In this document: positions 38,417-47,421 of the stretch, piece after piece
How positions within the stretch are numbered: position 1 is the stretch's first letter
Layout of the letters: each line of letters begins with the position of its first letter
From: Amycolatopsis anabasis
GTDB lineage: Bacteria > Actinomycetota > Actinomycetes > Mycobacteriales > Pseudonocardiaceae
NCBI RefSeq assembly: GCF_009765355.1
Contig: NZ_VTHK01000004.1
Span: 124,001 to 188,000 of the forward strand
DNA: 64,000 nucleotides
Direction of reading: 5' to 3'
Made by a program: the position numbers and the translations under genes
The notes under the pieces: model-generated
Databases searched by the model: none
Seen by the model: the letters and a program-made list of their open reading frames with translations, nothing else
What the model was told of the DNA's origin: nothing

Positions 38417-39306
38417 TGGAGCTGGAGGAGTACAGCGCACAACAGCAGGCGATCACCGCCGCTCTGGTCGCCTTCATCCTCCGGGTGTTCAGCCCCTACC
38501 GGTACGCGAGCTTGTCGAAGGTCGGCTGGCTGTCTCTGCTCCGGTTCGTGTATCCGCAAGTCGAGCACGCCCGGATGCAGGCGGCCATCCTCGGCCGGAA
38601 GTTCTACGACGCTCAGCGAGCCCAGCACACGAACGAGGCCGGACGGCACGATTCGCTCCTTCCGTCGTACAAGTTCGCATGGTTCGTGGAAGACATGGAG
38701 CCCGAGCGGGCGGCGATGATGAAGCCAGGCGCTTCCGAGTCTGCCGTCTCGAGAGTGGGGCTTCGTGCGGCCAAGGTCGTGGAGAACGGAGGCCGGAGAA
38801 GCGTGCTCCGGGCCGTGGAAACCGATCCGTTCACGGTGCGCTGGGCGCGAGTCGCGACCGGCCGGGAAACGTGCGCCTTCTGCTTGGCCCTCATCTCCCG
38901 AGGCCCCGTATACCTGTCCGCAGACACGGCCGGGCTGGACCTGGACGACACGTCAGCGACTCAGCTCTTTCAGCGATCGCTCGGCATCGGCGAATCTGCC
39001 CGGCTCGCCGCCAAGGAGTTGGACGAGTCGATGACCGAGTGGCACACGGGCTGTGATTGCAAGGCCGTCCCCGTCTTCGACCGGACCAACTGGCCGGGCC
39101 GAGACGAATGGAAGCGTGCCGAGTCGGTCTGGATCAAATACAGCAAGCTCGTCGACAACGACCCCGAGTTGCTGAACCCGCAGAACGGGAATCAGCACAC
39201 CAAAGGTAAGCGGTCGTGGTCTCGCAGCGAAGCAATCATCGCCGCAATGCGTCGAGGCATAGAACAAGGCGACCTCGACATGCGCGACTACGCAGCCGCC
39301 GCGTAG
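38416..39306 (+). CDS. MuF-like minor capsid/head maturation protein
   Basis: 296 residues. A helical N-terminus (AITAALVAFILRVFSPYRYA), then a MuF fold with VATGRETCAFCLALISRGPV and EWHTGCDCKAVPVFDRTNWP (Cys/His pattern of actinophage MuF proteins). It normally sits inside the capsid next to the portal; some act as proteases or carry toxins, but no extra domain is seen here. The start overlaps the portal stop by one base. Confidence 0.8.
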   Translation: MELEEYSAQQQAITAALVAFILRVFSPYRYASLSKVGWLSLLRFVYPQVEHARMQAAILGRKFYDAQRAQHTNEAGRHDSLLPSYKFAWFVEDMEPERAAMMKPGASESAVSRVGLRAAKVVENGGRRSVLRAVETDPFTVRWARVATGRETCAFCLALISRGPVYLSADTAGLDLDDTSATQLFQRSLGIGESARLAAKELDESMTEWHTGCDCKAVPVFDRTNWPGRDEWKRAESVWIKYSKLVDNDPELLNPQNGNQHTKGKRSWSRSEAIIAAMRRGIEQGDLDMRDYAAAA

Positions 39307-39320
39307 CCGATTTCATTCTC

Positions 39321-39340
39321 AGCGCCCCGGGGGGCGCTTT
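39321..39340. terminator. Short GC hairpin with T tract
   Basis: AGCGCCCC, loop GG, GGGGCGCT (39321-39338) followed by TTT. It lies between the MuF-like gene and the scaffold gene and may modulate read-through to the very abundant capsid genes. Confidence 0.65.
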
Positions 39341-39362
39341 CTTCGTGCCCAGGAGGCAACCC

Positions 39363-39893
39363 ATGGACAACATCCCCGCCGAAACCGCTGCCCAGAACGA
39401 GCCCGCCGAGAGCGCGCAGCCGACCGGTACCCGGGCCAGGCCCGAGGACACCAAGCCGGACGAGCTGCCGGAGTGGGCGCGCGAGCAGCTCACCAAGGCC
39501 AACAACGAGGCCGCCAAGTACCGCGTGCAGGCGAAGGAGGCCGCCGAGAAGGCGAAGACCGAAGCCGCTGGGGAGTTCGGGGCCAAGCTGGAGGAGTTGT
39601 CCACCTCGAAGGCGGCGCTGGCCGCCGAGCTGGAAAGCGCCCGCCTGGGACTGGTCAAGCTCCAGGCGGCTCTCTCGGTAGGGGTTCCCGGCGAATCCGC
39701 TGCCGAGTTCGCAGATCTCCTCAAGGGCACGAACGAAGACGAGATCAAGGCCCACGCGGAGAAGGTAAAGGAGCTTTTCGGAGCTTCGAAGAAGTCAGAT
39801 CGTCCGGTTGACCCCTCGCAGGGTGCCTACGGCTCGGAGAAGTCCGACCCGGGGCCGGGGCTTTCCCGCCTGCTGAGCGCGTACCAGAGCTGA
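39363..39893 (+). CDS. Capsid scaffolding protein
   Basis: 176 residues. A Pro/Glu/Ala-rich N-terminal third, a long coiled coil (KANNEAAKYRVQAKEAAEKA onward), and a C-terminal segment ending LSRLLSAYQS. This composition and location just before the major capsid gene are those of phage scaffolds. It directs capsid assembly and is released or degraded afterwards. Confidence 0.82.
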   Translation: MDNIPAETAAQNEPAESAQPTGTRARPEDTKPDELPEWAREQLTKANNEAAKYRVQAKEAAEKAKTEAAGEFGAKLEELSTSKAALAAELESARLGLVKLQAALSVGVPGESAAEFADLLKGTNEDEIKAHAEKVKELFGASKKSDRPVDPSQGAYGSEKSDPGPGLSRLLSAYQS

Positions 39894-39924
39894 CTTCGCC
39901 AACCCATTCTAGGAGTAGCAACTA

Positions 39925-40869
39925 ATGGCACTGACTCTTTCCGAGGCTGCGAAGCTGTCCACGGACGACCTTCAGCGGGGCGTCCTGGAGACCTTCGTCC
40001 AGGCTTCTCCGGTTCTGGACCGGATTCCCTTCCTGACCATCCAGGGCAACGCGTACGCGTACAACGAGGAAGCGACCTTGCCCGGCGTGGAGTTCCGTAA
40101 CGTCAACGAGGCGTACAGCGAGTCCACCGGTACGGTCAACCAGAAGTCCGAGGCGCTCGTGATCCTCGGTGGCGACGCGGACGTTGACACGTTCATCGTC
40201 AAGACCCGGGGCAACCTGAACGAGCAGCGGGCCATTCAGACCGCGATGAAGGTCAAGGCGCTGTCCTACAAGTTCCAGGACCACTTCATCAACGGCGACA
40301 CCGCCGTGGACCCGAAGGGCTTCGACGGCCTGAAGAAGCGCCTCACCGGCGCGCAGGTCATCGACGCGGGCACCAACGGCCTCCCGATCATCGGCAACGG
40401 CTCGACGGACCCGCTGGTGTTCTTCGACAAGCTGGACGAGCTGATGGCGGCCGTCCCGGGCGCTGACGTCCTGTACGCCAACGCGGCCGTGATCGCCAAG
40501 CTCAAGAGCGCGGGCCGCCGCGTCGGTGGCGTCGATCTGGTCCGCGAAGACCTGACCGGCAAGCGCGTGATCACCTGGAACGGCGTCCCCGTGCTCGACC
40601 TGGGCCAGACCCCGGCGGGTGCGGACATTCTGCCGCGCACCGAGACGCAGGGCTCCGCGAGCAACGCCAGCTCCATCTACGCGGTGAAGTTCGGCCGCGC
40701 CGAGGGCGACCAGGCCGTGACCGGCCTGACCAACGGCGGCGTGGACGTGCGCGATCTCGGCGAGCAGGACGTCAAGCCCGTGTACAGGACTCGTATCGAG
40801 TTCTTCACCGGCCTGGCCGTGTTCGGCGGTAAGGGCGCTGCGCGCCTGAAGGGCGTTCTGGCCGCGTGA
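39925..40869 (+). CDS. Major capsid protein, HK97 fold
   Basis: 314 residues. ALTLSEAAKLSTDDLQRGVL, TFVQASPVLDRIPFLTIQGN, YAVKFGRAEGDQAVTGLTNG and RIEFFTGLAVFGGKGAARLK are recurrent segments of actinophage HK97-fold capsid proteins. There is no separate protease or delta domain. Preceded by AGGAGTAGC. Confidence 0.88.
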   Translation: MALTLSEAAKLSTDDLQRGVLETFVQASPVLDRIPFLTIQGNAYAYNEEATLPGVEFRNVNEAYSESTGTVNQKSEALVILGGDADVDTFIVKTRGNLNEQRAIQTAMKVKALSYKFQDHFINGDTAVDPKGFDGLKKRLTGAQVIDAGTNGLPIIGNGSTDPLVFFDKLDELMAAVPGADVLYANAAVIAKLKSAGRRVGGVDLVREDLTGKRVITWNGVPVLDLGQTPAGADILPRTETQGSASNASSIYAVKFGRAEGDQAVTGLTNGGVDVRDLGEQDVKPVYRTRIEFFTGLAVFGGKGAARLKGVLAA

Positions 40870-41105
40870 TGCGCTGCGCCTGTGGGTCGGATTGGTTTCT
40901 GGTACAGAAGCTCGTCCGGCCCGCTGGGCTGCCCGTCGAACCCCAACGGGTCGAACTGGCCGACCGCGAACCCCCGCGCTACGTCTACCACTGCGCGGAC
41001 TGCGGAGTTCCGTTCGGACAGAAGCAAGCCCAGCCGACGCCCCCAGAAAACTCCCAGCCGAAACGACGCGGCCGTCCCCCGAAGACCGCCCAGACCGAAG
41101 AGTGA
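40869..41105 (+). CDS. Zinc-ribbon/AT-hook-like small protein
   Basis: 78 residues beginning inside the capsid stop (TGATG). CACGSDWFLVQKLVRPAGLP and YHCADCGVPFG provide four Cys for a zinc ribbon; the C-terminus has PKRRGRPPKTAQTEE, an AT-hook pattern (RGRPPK). It could bind DNA inside the head or serve as a head accessory. The combination beside the capsid gene is common in actinophages, but its function is not known to me. Confidence 0.6.
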   Translation: MRCACGSDWFLVQKLVRPAGLPVEPQRVELADREPPRYVYHCADCGVPFGQKQAQPTPPENSQPKRRGRPPKTAQTEE

Positions 41106-41117
41106 AGGTGGTGACAG

Positions 41118-41495
41118 ATGGCGTACGCAACCGCGTCCGATGTCGCCAGCCGTTTTCGGGTGCTCGACGCCGATGAGACGACCATCGTCAACACCCGGCT
41201 CGCCGACGCCGAGCGGATTCTGAAGGCCCGCATTCCCGACCTCGACGCGCAGATTGTCGCTGGCACGATCGACCAGGACAACGTGAAGATGGTCGAAGCG
41301 GACATGGTGCTCCGGCTCATCCGCAACCCAGACGGCTACACCACGGAGACCGACGGGAACTACTCGTACACGATCTCCGCACAGGTCGCCTCCGGCGTCC
41401 TCGAAGTGCTCGGCCGCGAATGGGCTCTCCTCGGGATTCGAGGCGGCGTGTACAGCATCAAGCCGTACATGCGGATGCCCTGGGAGGCTCGATGA
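41118..41495 (+). CDS. Head-to-tail adaptor (gp19/gp15-like)
   Basis: 125 residues with YATASDVASRFRVLDADETT, VNTRLADAERILKARIPDLD and ADMVLRLIRNPDGYTTETDG, the helical pattern of the Gp19/Gp15/Gp42 adaptor family. It forms the ring under the portal. ATG preceded by GAAGGTGG; stop overlaps the next ATG (ATGA). Confidence 0.78.
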   Translation: MAYATASDVASRFRVLDADETTIVNTRLADAERILKARIPDLDAQIVAGTIDQDNVKMVEADMVLRLIRNPDGYTTETDGNYSYTISAQVASGVLEVLGREWALLGIRGGVYSIKPYMRMPWEAR

Positions 41496-41848
41496 GCCTC
41501 CTTGATCGTTGGAACGAGGACATCGTGATCTACCCCGAGGAGACCTGGACGGACTCCGATGGGAACATGATGACGCGCCCGGCCGCCGTGGGCATCCCGG
41601 CCAAGGCGATGATCCGCGTGGCCGCCCAGTCCGGCACGAGCGCTCGCCGGGCCGAGCAGGACAACGAAGGCTTCGAGACCGAGGCCGTCTATGTCATGCG
41701 GATTCCCGAGTGGTCGTACGCGGAAACCCTGGGCGCGCAAGCGCGAATCGAGTGGCGCGGAGGCTACTGGGCGATCATGGGCGACGCGATGATCTACCAC
41801 GGCTCCCGCCGGACCAGACACACCCAGTACACGATCCGGCGGTCCTGA
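41492..41848 (+). CDS. Head-to-tail stopper
   Basis: 118 residues, largely beta (DIVIYPEETWTDSDGNMMTR, VYVMRIPEWSYAETLGAQAR, RTRHTQYTIRRS). Position as second connector protein and a small barrel-like pattern fit the stopper that seals the filled head. Overlapping ATGA and TGATG junctions on both sides. Confidence 0.65.
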   Translation: MSLLDRWNEDIVIYPEETWTDSDGNMMTRPAAVGIPAKAMIRVAAQSGTSARRAEQDNEGFETEAVYVMRIPEWSYAETLGAQARIEWRGGYWAIMGDAMIYHGSRRTRHTQYTIRRS

Positions 41849-42147
41849 TGCCGCGTATTCAGCTCATCGGACAGCGCTCGGTCAACAAGATCGTGTCCCA
41901 TCAGCCCGAGGTCCGCGCGGCCGTCCGCTTCCACGCGGAGCGGCTCGGCGCGAAGGCGGAAAGCCTTCTCGACCCCCACCGCAAGACCGGCAACGCACAC
42001 ATCGAGGTCGAACACCACGACGTCGACTCGTTTGTGTGGCTGGTCGACGAGGCCGCCCGGCACATCGAATACGGCCACGTCCACAACATCACAGGTGAAT
42101 GGGTCGAGGGCCTCTACATCATCCACAAGGCCGCTGGACTGGTTTAA
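41848..42147 (+). CDS. DUF5403-like tail-component protein
   Basis: 99 residues. VNKIVSHQPEVRAAVRFHAE, RLGAKAESLLDPHRKTGNAH, SFVWLVDEAARHIEYGHVHN and TGEWVEGLYIIHKAAGLV form the pattern of DUF5403, which occupies the HK97 gp10-like connector position in actinophages. It links head completion to the tail terminator. Confidence 0.75.
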   Translation: MPRIQLIGQRSVNKIVSHQPEVRAAVRFHAERLGAKAESLLDPHRKTGNAHIEVEHHDVDSFVWLVDEAARHIEYGHVHNITGEWVEGLYIIHKAAGLV

Positions 42148-42156
42148 GGAGGCCCG

Positions 42157-42570
42157 ATGGTTGACCGACGACTGCCACGGGTCCAGGAAGTCCTCTTTCC
42201 TGTTCTCCGGGCGCAGTTCCCAGGCGTGACATTCACGTCCTGGTACGCCGACGTAGACCACCGCACGTACCCATTCGTGAACGTTCGCCGTCTCGGCGGC
42301 CTCAGCAAGGACGCGAAGCGACTGGACAAGCCGGTCATTGAGATGACCGTGTACACCCGGTATGGCCTTGTGGCGGCCGAAAACCTGTACCTCGACGTCC
42401 GAGAAGTCATCTGGGACATGGTGAGGAACCAGACGGTCACTCCCGCCGGTTACCTCCACTCATTTTTCGAAACGATGGGGCCGACCCCGTTCGACTCGGG
42501 CATTGACGACACCTGGCGCGTTCAAGGTCTGATCCAACTCGGCGTCAGGCCGCCCCGACTCGCCGCGTGA
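42157..42570 (+). CDS. Tail terminator protein
   Basis: 137 residues with RVQEVLFPVLRAQFPGVTFT, FVNVRRLGGLSKDAKRLDKP and VIEMTVYTRYGLVAAENLYL. Alpha/beta pattern and position match the gpU/gp17-like tail terminators that stop tail growth and join head and tail. Followed by a ribosome binding site for the major tail protein. Confidence 0.72.
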   Translation: MVDRRLPRVQEVLFPVLRAQFPGVTFTSWYADVDHRTYPFVNVRRLGGLSKDAKRLDKPVIEMTVYTRYGLVAAENLYLDVREVIWDMVRNQTVTPAGYLHSFFETMGPTPFDSGIDDTWRVQGLIQLGVRPPRLAA

Positions 42571-42603
42571 CTTTACGACGGCGTATTCCTGGAGTAAAAC
42601 CAA

Positions 42604-43506
42604 ATGGCACTTAATGACGCTGCGGTGATTACCGCCGCAACGGGGTACGTCTTCACTGCCCCGGAAGGGACTGCCCCGCCGACCCCGGCGGCGATCAGTT
42701 CCTTCGACCCGGCCTCCTTCGGCTCTGAGGTTCAGACGGTCGCCGTCACGGGCGGTCCGACCGGCGGCACGTTCACGCTGAGCCTCGGCGCTCAGACCAC
42801 CTCGGCCATCCCGTACAACGCCACCCCGGCCCAGGTGCAGGACGCCCTTGAGGCGCTGTCCAACATCGGTGAGGGCAACGTCGCGGTTGCCGGTGGTCCA
42901 CTGCCGGGCACGGCCGTCACCGTGACGTTCGTGGGCGCTCTGGCGGGCGCGTCTCAGACGCTCATGACCGGCTCGGCGACCGGGCTTACCGGCGGGACCT
43001 CCCCGGCGATCAACGTCACGCGGACGACCACCGCGACCGGCTGGAAGAACATCGGCCACACGAGCGCCGAAGACCTGCCCGAGTTCGGTTTCGAGGGCGG
43101 CGACACCGAAACCAAGGGCACCTGGCAGAGCCGGGTCTTGAAGACGGTGACGACCGAGGCCGCGAGTGACTACGTCACCTTCAAGGTTCACCAGTTCGAC
43201 GAAGAGAACCTCGGGCTGTACTACGGCACCGCCAACGGTTCCAGCACCGTGGGCGTGTTCCGGGTCAAGAAGCCGTCCACCTCGGCGGTTCGCCGGGCGC
43301 TGCTGATCGTGATCGTCGACGGTGACGTGACGCTCGGGTTCTACGCGCCGAAGACCGACATCAAGCGAGACGACGCGATCGAGCTGGCCACCGACGACTT
43401 CGGTGCGATGCCGCTTCGCTCGACCTTCCTCCAGTACATCCACCCCAGTGAGGGCGAGATCTACTTCGACTGGATCAGCGAGGACACCGGGGTCAACCCC
43501 ACCTAA
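42604..43506 (+). CDS. Major tail protein with inserted Ig-like domain
   Basis: 300 residues. The core tail-tube fold lies at both ends (LNDAAVITAATGYVFTAPEG; EDLPEFGFEGGDTETKGTWQ; LLIVIVDGDVTLGFYAPKTD; MPLRSTFLQYIHPSEGEIYF). Residues about 40-140 insert QTVAVTGGPTGGTFTLSLGA, TSAIPYNATPAQVQDALEAL and GNVAVAGGPLPGTAVTVTFV, a beta-sandwich unit that occurs in surface-decorating phage and bacterial proteins. The insert should project from the tail tube and may bind carbohydrate. Confidence 0.8.
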   Translation: MALNDAAVITAATGYVFTAPEGTAPPTPAAISSFDPASFGSEVQTVAVTGGPTGGTFTLSLGAQTTSAIPYNATPAQVQDALEALSNIGEGNVAVAGGPLPGTAVTVTFVGALAGASQTLMTGSATGLTGGTSPAINVTRTTTATGWKNIGHTSAEDLPEFGFEGGDTETKGTWQSRVLKTVTTEAASDYVTFKVHQFDEENLGLYYGTANGSSTVGVFRVKKPSTSAVRRALLIVIVDGDVTLGFYAPKTDIKRDDAIELATDDFGAMPLRSTFLQYIHPSEGEIYFDWISEDTGVNPT

Positions 43507-43591
43507 TGACCGGGGGCGTGGTTTTCCTGGCGGACCTTCCACGCCCCGCCTTCTCCATTCGGTCCGCCTGCTTTACCTGAAAGGTTCGCCA

Positions 43592-43966
43592 GTGACCAAC
43601 TCGTTTTCGCTTGACGATCTCCGGGAAGACCTCGACCGAGAGTTCGCCCCGTGCACACTCACCCTCGGCGGTGAGGAGATCGTCCTCCGGAACCTGATGC
43701 GCCTTCCCGAGAAGGAACGAACCGAGGTTCTCGGCGCGCTCAAGGAGGTCGAGGCCCTGGACATCGAGTCCGAAGAGGCCCAGACCGAAGAGGACCTGAA
43801 CAAGATGTCCGCCGCCCTAGATCGAGTCCTGGGGACCGTGGCGGCAGAGGGCAAGGGCAAGAAGCTCGTCCAGGCGATCGGCGGTGACGTGCTGCTGGGT
43901 ATGAAGGTGCTGGAGCGGTGGACGGAGGCGACGCAGCCGGGGGAAGCGCAGAACTCGCCCGCTTGA
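43592..43966 (+). CDS. Tail assembly chaperone (gpG-like)
   Basis: 124 residues from a GTG with GAAAGG upstream. TNSFSLDDLREDLDREFAPC, LGGEEIVLRNLMRLPEKERT and GKKLVQAIGGDVLLGMKVLE. The position between the major tail protein and tape measure, with an overlapping second frame, is that of lambda gpG and gpGT. It holds tape measure protein during tail-tube assembly. Confidence 0.8.
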   Translation: MTNSFSLDDLREDLDREFAPCTLTLGGEEIVLRNLMRLPEKERTEVLGALKEVEALDIESEEAQTEEDLNKMSAALDRVLGTVAAEGKGKKLVQAIGGDVLLGMKVLERWTEATQPGEAQNSPA

Positions 43967-44379
43967 TCGACAAGTGCGGCGAGGCACTCCTAGCTGACTT
44001 CCAGCACCACTACCAGATCGACCTCAGAGACGTGCTCAGGCCCGGAAGCGGACTATCCCCGCGCCGGGCTCTTGCCCTGGTCCGCCAGCTCCCCCTTGAA
44101 TCCGCAACCGTCGCCGCGCTGCGTGGAGGCCCGGAGTTTCGCGGGTGGGGTACCGACCGCTACCTGCTGGCCATGCTGATCGACGCCGTCAACGACAACA
44201 CGTTCGCGTTCATCTCGGCCAACAGCAAGCGGAAACCCCAGCCGCCCAAACCGGTTGAGCGTCCAGGGAAGGCCGCGCAGAAGAACACCAATCCGAACTC
44301 GTTCCGGGCTATCGCCAAGGCCAAGCTCGCGGCGCTGAAGAGAAAGAAGGGCGGGAATGGCGAAAGGCCCGGGAACTAA
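43918..44379 (+). CDS. Tail assembly chaperone, frameshift extension (gpT-like)
   Basis: The frame from 43918 is offset -1 relative to the gpG-like gene. From the slippery stretch at 43939 it continues SAELARLIDKCGEALLADFQ, HHYQIDLRDVLRPGSGLSPR and RYLLAMLIDAVNDNTFAFIS, ending in a Lys/Arg-rich tail. It is expected to be made as a fusion with the upstream frame, not alone; the ATG at 43918 is inside gpG and has no ribosome binding site. The stop overlaps the tape-measure ATG by 23 bases. Confidence 0.78.
   Translation: MDGGDAAGGSAELARLIDKCGEALLADFQHHYQIDLRDVLRPGSGLSPRRALALVRQLPLESATVAALRGGPEFRGWGTDRYLLAMLIDAVNDNTFAFISANSKRKPQPPKPVERPGKAAQKNTNPNSFRAIAKAKLAALKRKKGGNGERPGN
43939..43945 (+). promoter_or_regulatory. 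Programmed -1 frameshift site in tail chaperone genes
   Basis: GGGGGAA at 43939-43945 within CCG GGG GAA of the zero frame. Slipping one base back gives GGG GGA AGC and leads directly into the second chaperone frame, giving ...QPG-GSAELARL. GGGGGAA-type slippery sites are used at this gene in mycobacteriophages. Confidence 0.7.
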
Positions 44380-47300
44380 AGGCACGATCGGCAAGGTCGG
44401 CGTCCGCGTCGTTCCCGAGAGCGAGCGCTTCCGCGAGGAACTCCGCGCCCAACTCGAAGCCGCGCTGAAGGGCTTCAAGGTCAAGATCCCTGTGGAGCTT
44501 GACGTCCAGGGGGCTAGCGTCGCAGCCGCCCGGCTGCGAACTGCGATCGAGGGCAACCCGATCAAGCAGAAGGTCGGCATCGATACGCAGTCGTTCAACG
44601 TCGCTTCTCGGAGCATCGCCCGGATGCGATTCCCGTTGACCGGCATCGGCAAGCTGATCGACAGCATGGCGCAGGGCCTTCGCAACGCTGGCAGCTCCGC
44701 CGACCGCTTGGCCCGGAGCCTGGTCAACACACGGCGTCAGATCGTCTCGGCGGTCTCCCAGACCGCCGTGTGGGCCGGGCAGATGCTCCGGCACGTCCTC
44801 ACCGTGGAGAACGCGTGGCGAGCCTGGGTCGGCCTGGCACGGGCAATCGCGGCCGTCGATGCCGCGATCATGAAGATCCCGAGCTTGGCACTGCTCGCAC
44901 GCGACCTCGCGCTTGCCGGGGCATCCGCCGCGAAGCTGGCCGGTCTCCACGTTGGCGGCTTCTTCCAGGCCCTTGTCCGAGGCTCCACGTACGCGAACCT
45001 CTTCTACCGGTCGATGGAGCGCGTCGCCGTCTTCGGCGCACGGACGGCCGACTCCTTCGACCGGCTTCGCCGGATCAAGCTTTCCGACGTCGCCAACGGC
45101 GTCAAGAACCTGGCCACGCACGCGGCCAACGGCGTCCGGCACATCGGCCGCCTCGGCGTCACGATGGGTCGCACCTTCAGCCGGGGCGTCGGCAAGTCCA
45201 TCGACGGTGTTGTGACCGGCATCGGCCGGTCCATCCGAAACGGACTCTCCGGCGCGTCCAACATCCTCGGCAACGTCGCGCAGGGCTTTACCAAGATCTC
45301 GACCACGTCGATGATCCTCGGTGGCCTGATGGCGGTCATCGCTCCGGCCGTCGCGCTCGTTGCCGGTCTGCTGGCCGGGCTGCCGTCCCTCCTTCTCGCG
45401 ATCGGTGCCGCCGCCGGGGTGGTCTACCTCGGCTGGGACGGGGTCAAGCGCGCGTTCGGTGACTTCAAGGACGCGATTGGCGAGATCAAGCACGACGTAG
45501 CCGACGTCTTCGAGCAGGGCCTAACGCCCCAGTTCCAGGCCCTCGGCCAGGTCGTCATCCAACTGAAGCCGCAGATACTTGAAATCGCCCGAGCCCTGTC
45601 GACTTTCATGCAGGGCTTCACCAACGTCTTCACCTCCGTCAAGGGGATGGAGCAGCTACGGACGATCCTCCAGAACACGGCCCAGTTCTTCACGGCCCTA
45701 CAGCCGATGGTCGAGGCATTCTTCAAGGCGTTCCTCACGCTCGGCGAGGCCGGTTCTCGATCGTTCGGGACCTTGGCCCAGGTCCTCAACAACTTCGCCA
45801 TCACGTTCAACGCCATGGTCGACCGGCTGAACCAGACCGGCGCACTCAAGGCCGCCTTCGAGGGCCTGGCCCAGGTGACCGGTTCGCTGCTCGGCTTCTT
45901 CGTTCGCCTCTTCGAGGTCGGCGTACAGGCCATGGGACAGCTCGGCGATCCACTCGCGACCCTGATCAACGGGTTCGCCAACGCGTTCATCGCGCTGATG
46001 CCCGCGCTCACGGCGTTCTCGTCACTCGTCGCGAACGTCCTCGGCGCGGTCTTCGAGGCGATCACTCCCGCGATCTCCGCGCTGACCCCCGCGTTCACCA
46101 TGCTGGCCAGCACGGTGGGAACGCTACTCGTCGGCGCGATCCAGGCCGTAGCGCCGATCCTGTCCGCGCTGGCGCAGATCATCGGCCAAGTTGTTCTGAC
46201 CGCCCTACAGGCGATTCAGCCCTACCTGCCGCAGATCGTGACCTTCATGACGCAGCTCGGCCAGACCGTTGGCCAGTTCCTCACCGCCGCGTTCATGAAG
46301 CTGACGCCGTTCTTGGGCATGGCGGCCGACTTCCTCGGCAAGGTGCTCGAAGCGGTTATGCCGCTGCTGCCTGCGATCCTTCAGCTTGTCCAAGCTGGAC
46401 TGGACGCGCTGCTCCAGATCATGACCCCGCTGATCCCGCCGCTGCTCCAGCTCGCCCAGGCGATCATGCCCGTGCTGGTACAGGTCATCCAGGCGTTGAC
46501 TCCGGTCATCCTCCTGGCGGTCGACGCACTGACTCAGTTGATGCCGATCTTCGCGGACGTCGTCAACGCGATCACCTCGGCGGTAATGCCGGTCTTCAAC
46601 GGCATTCTCCAGGTGGTCAAGGACGTCTTCCCCGGAATAAAGGACATCATCGACGGCGTCCTCAAGGTGATCACCGGGATCATCAAGACAGTCCTCTCGA
46701 TCATCAAGGGCGACTGGTCCGGTGCCTGGGACGGGATCAAGCAGATCCTCAGTGGAGCCTGGGACGCGATCAAGGGCGCGATCAAAACCGGGTTCGACTT
46801 CGTGGTGTCGTTCTTCAAGAACGTGCCCGGGAAGATCCTGGAAGCGCTCGGCAACCTCGGCGGCCTCCTGTGGGACGTCGGGAGCGACCTGCTGAAGGGC
46901 CTGTGGAACGGCATCAGCAGCGCCGGAAAGTGGCTGCTGCAAAAGGTCGGCGAGTTCTTCGGGAACCTGCTGCCCGGCTGGGTCAAGCGAATGCTCGGCA
47001 TCGCCTCGCCCTCACGCGTGTTCGCCGCCATCGGCCGGTGGATTCCGCCCGGCCTCGCTCAGGGCATCGACAGCACGGCCAACCAAGCCGTGACCGCCAC
47101 CCGAGACCTGGCCAGCCGGGTTGTCGACGGCTTCTCCCTCAACGGGGACGCCAGGGCCTACGGCAAGGCCGTCACAGCGGAATGGGCGAAGGGGATCTCT
47201 GACGGAACCCCCGCCGCGATGTCCGCAGTGGACGGAATGTCCAGGCTCCTCAACAAGACCGCGACAGCGGAATGGGAGGGGCTCATCAAGTCCGAGGACT

Positions 47301-47419
47301 TCGGCTCCATCGGCGACAAGGTTGCAGAGGCGCTCGAAGGCTGGAGTGTCCAGGTCGACAAGTTCGGCCAGGCACGCATGGTCAGAAGCGCTGAATCCCG
47401 GAACAAGTTCGGAAGGTAA
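44357..47419 (+). CDS. Tape measure protein
   Basis: 1020 residues, the longest phage gene. The N-terminal quarter is mixed; then long helical and hydrophobic tracts such as TSMILGGLMAVIAPAVALVA and repeated Gln/Leu/Pro stretches (APILSALAQIIGQVVLTALQ, PLIPPLLQLAQAIMPVLVQV). The C-terminus contains VKRMLGIASPSRVFAAIGRW, a usual ending. By length the tail should be about 150 nm (roughly 1.5 angstrom per residue). It also has membrane-interacting segments for DNA injection. Confidence 0.92.
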   Translation: MAKGPGTKGTIGKVGVRVVPESERFREELRAQLEAALKGFKVKIPVELDVQGASVAAARLRTAIEGNPIKQKVGIDTQSFNVASRSIARMRFPLTGIGKLIDSMAQGLRNAGSSADRLARSLVNTRRQIVSAVSQTAVWAGQMLRHVLTVENAWRAWVGLARAIAAVDAAIMKIPSLALLARDLALAGASAAKLAGLHVGGFFQALVRGSTYANLFYRSMERVAVFGARTADSFDRLRRIKLSDVANGVKNLATHAANGVRHIGRLGVTMGRTFSRGVGKSIDGVVTGIGRSIRNGLSGASNILGNVAQGFTKISTTSMILGGLMAVIAPAVALVAGLLAGLPSLLLAIGAAAGVVYLGWDGVKRAFGDFKDAIGEIKHDVADVFEQGLTPQFQALGQVVIQLKPQILEIARALSTFMQGFTNVFTSVKGMEQLRTILQNTAQFFTALQPMVEAFFKAFLTLGEAGSRSFGTLAQVLNNFAITFNAMVDRLNQTGALKAAFEGLAQVTGSLLGFFVRLFEVGVQAMGQLGDPLATLINGFANAFIALMPALTAFSSLVANVLGAVFEAITPAISALTPAFTMLASTVGTLLVGAIQAVAPILSALAQIIGQVVLTALQAIQPYLPQIVTFMTQLGQTVGQFLTAAFMKLTPFLGMAADFLGKVLEAVMPLLPAILQLVQAGLDALLQIMTPLIPPLLQLAQAIMPVLVQVIQALTPVILLAVDALTQLMPIFADVVNAITSAVMPVFNGILQVVKDVFPGIKDIIDGVLKVITGIIKTVLSIIKGDWSGAWDGIKQILSGAWDAIKGAIKTGFDFVVSFFKNVPGKILEALGNLGGLLWDVGSDLLKGLWNGISSAGKWLLQKVGEFFGNLLPGWVKRMLGIASPSRVFAAIGRWIPPGLAQGIDSTANQAVTATRDLASRVVDGFSLNGDARAYGKAVTAEWAKGISDGTPAAMSAVDGMSRLLNKTATAEWEGLIKSEDFGSIGDKVAEALEGWSVQVDKFGQARMVRSAESRNKFGR

Positions 47420-47421
47420 CG

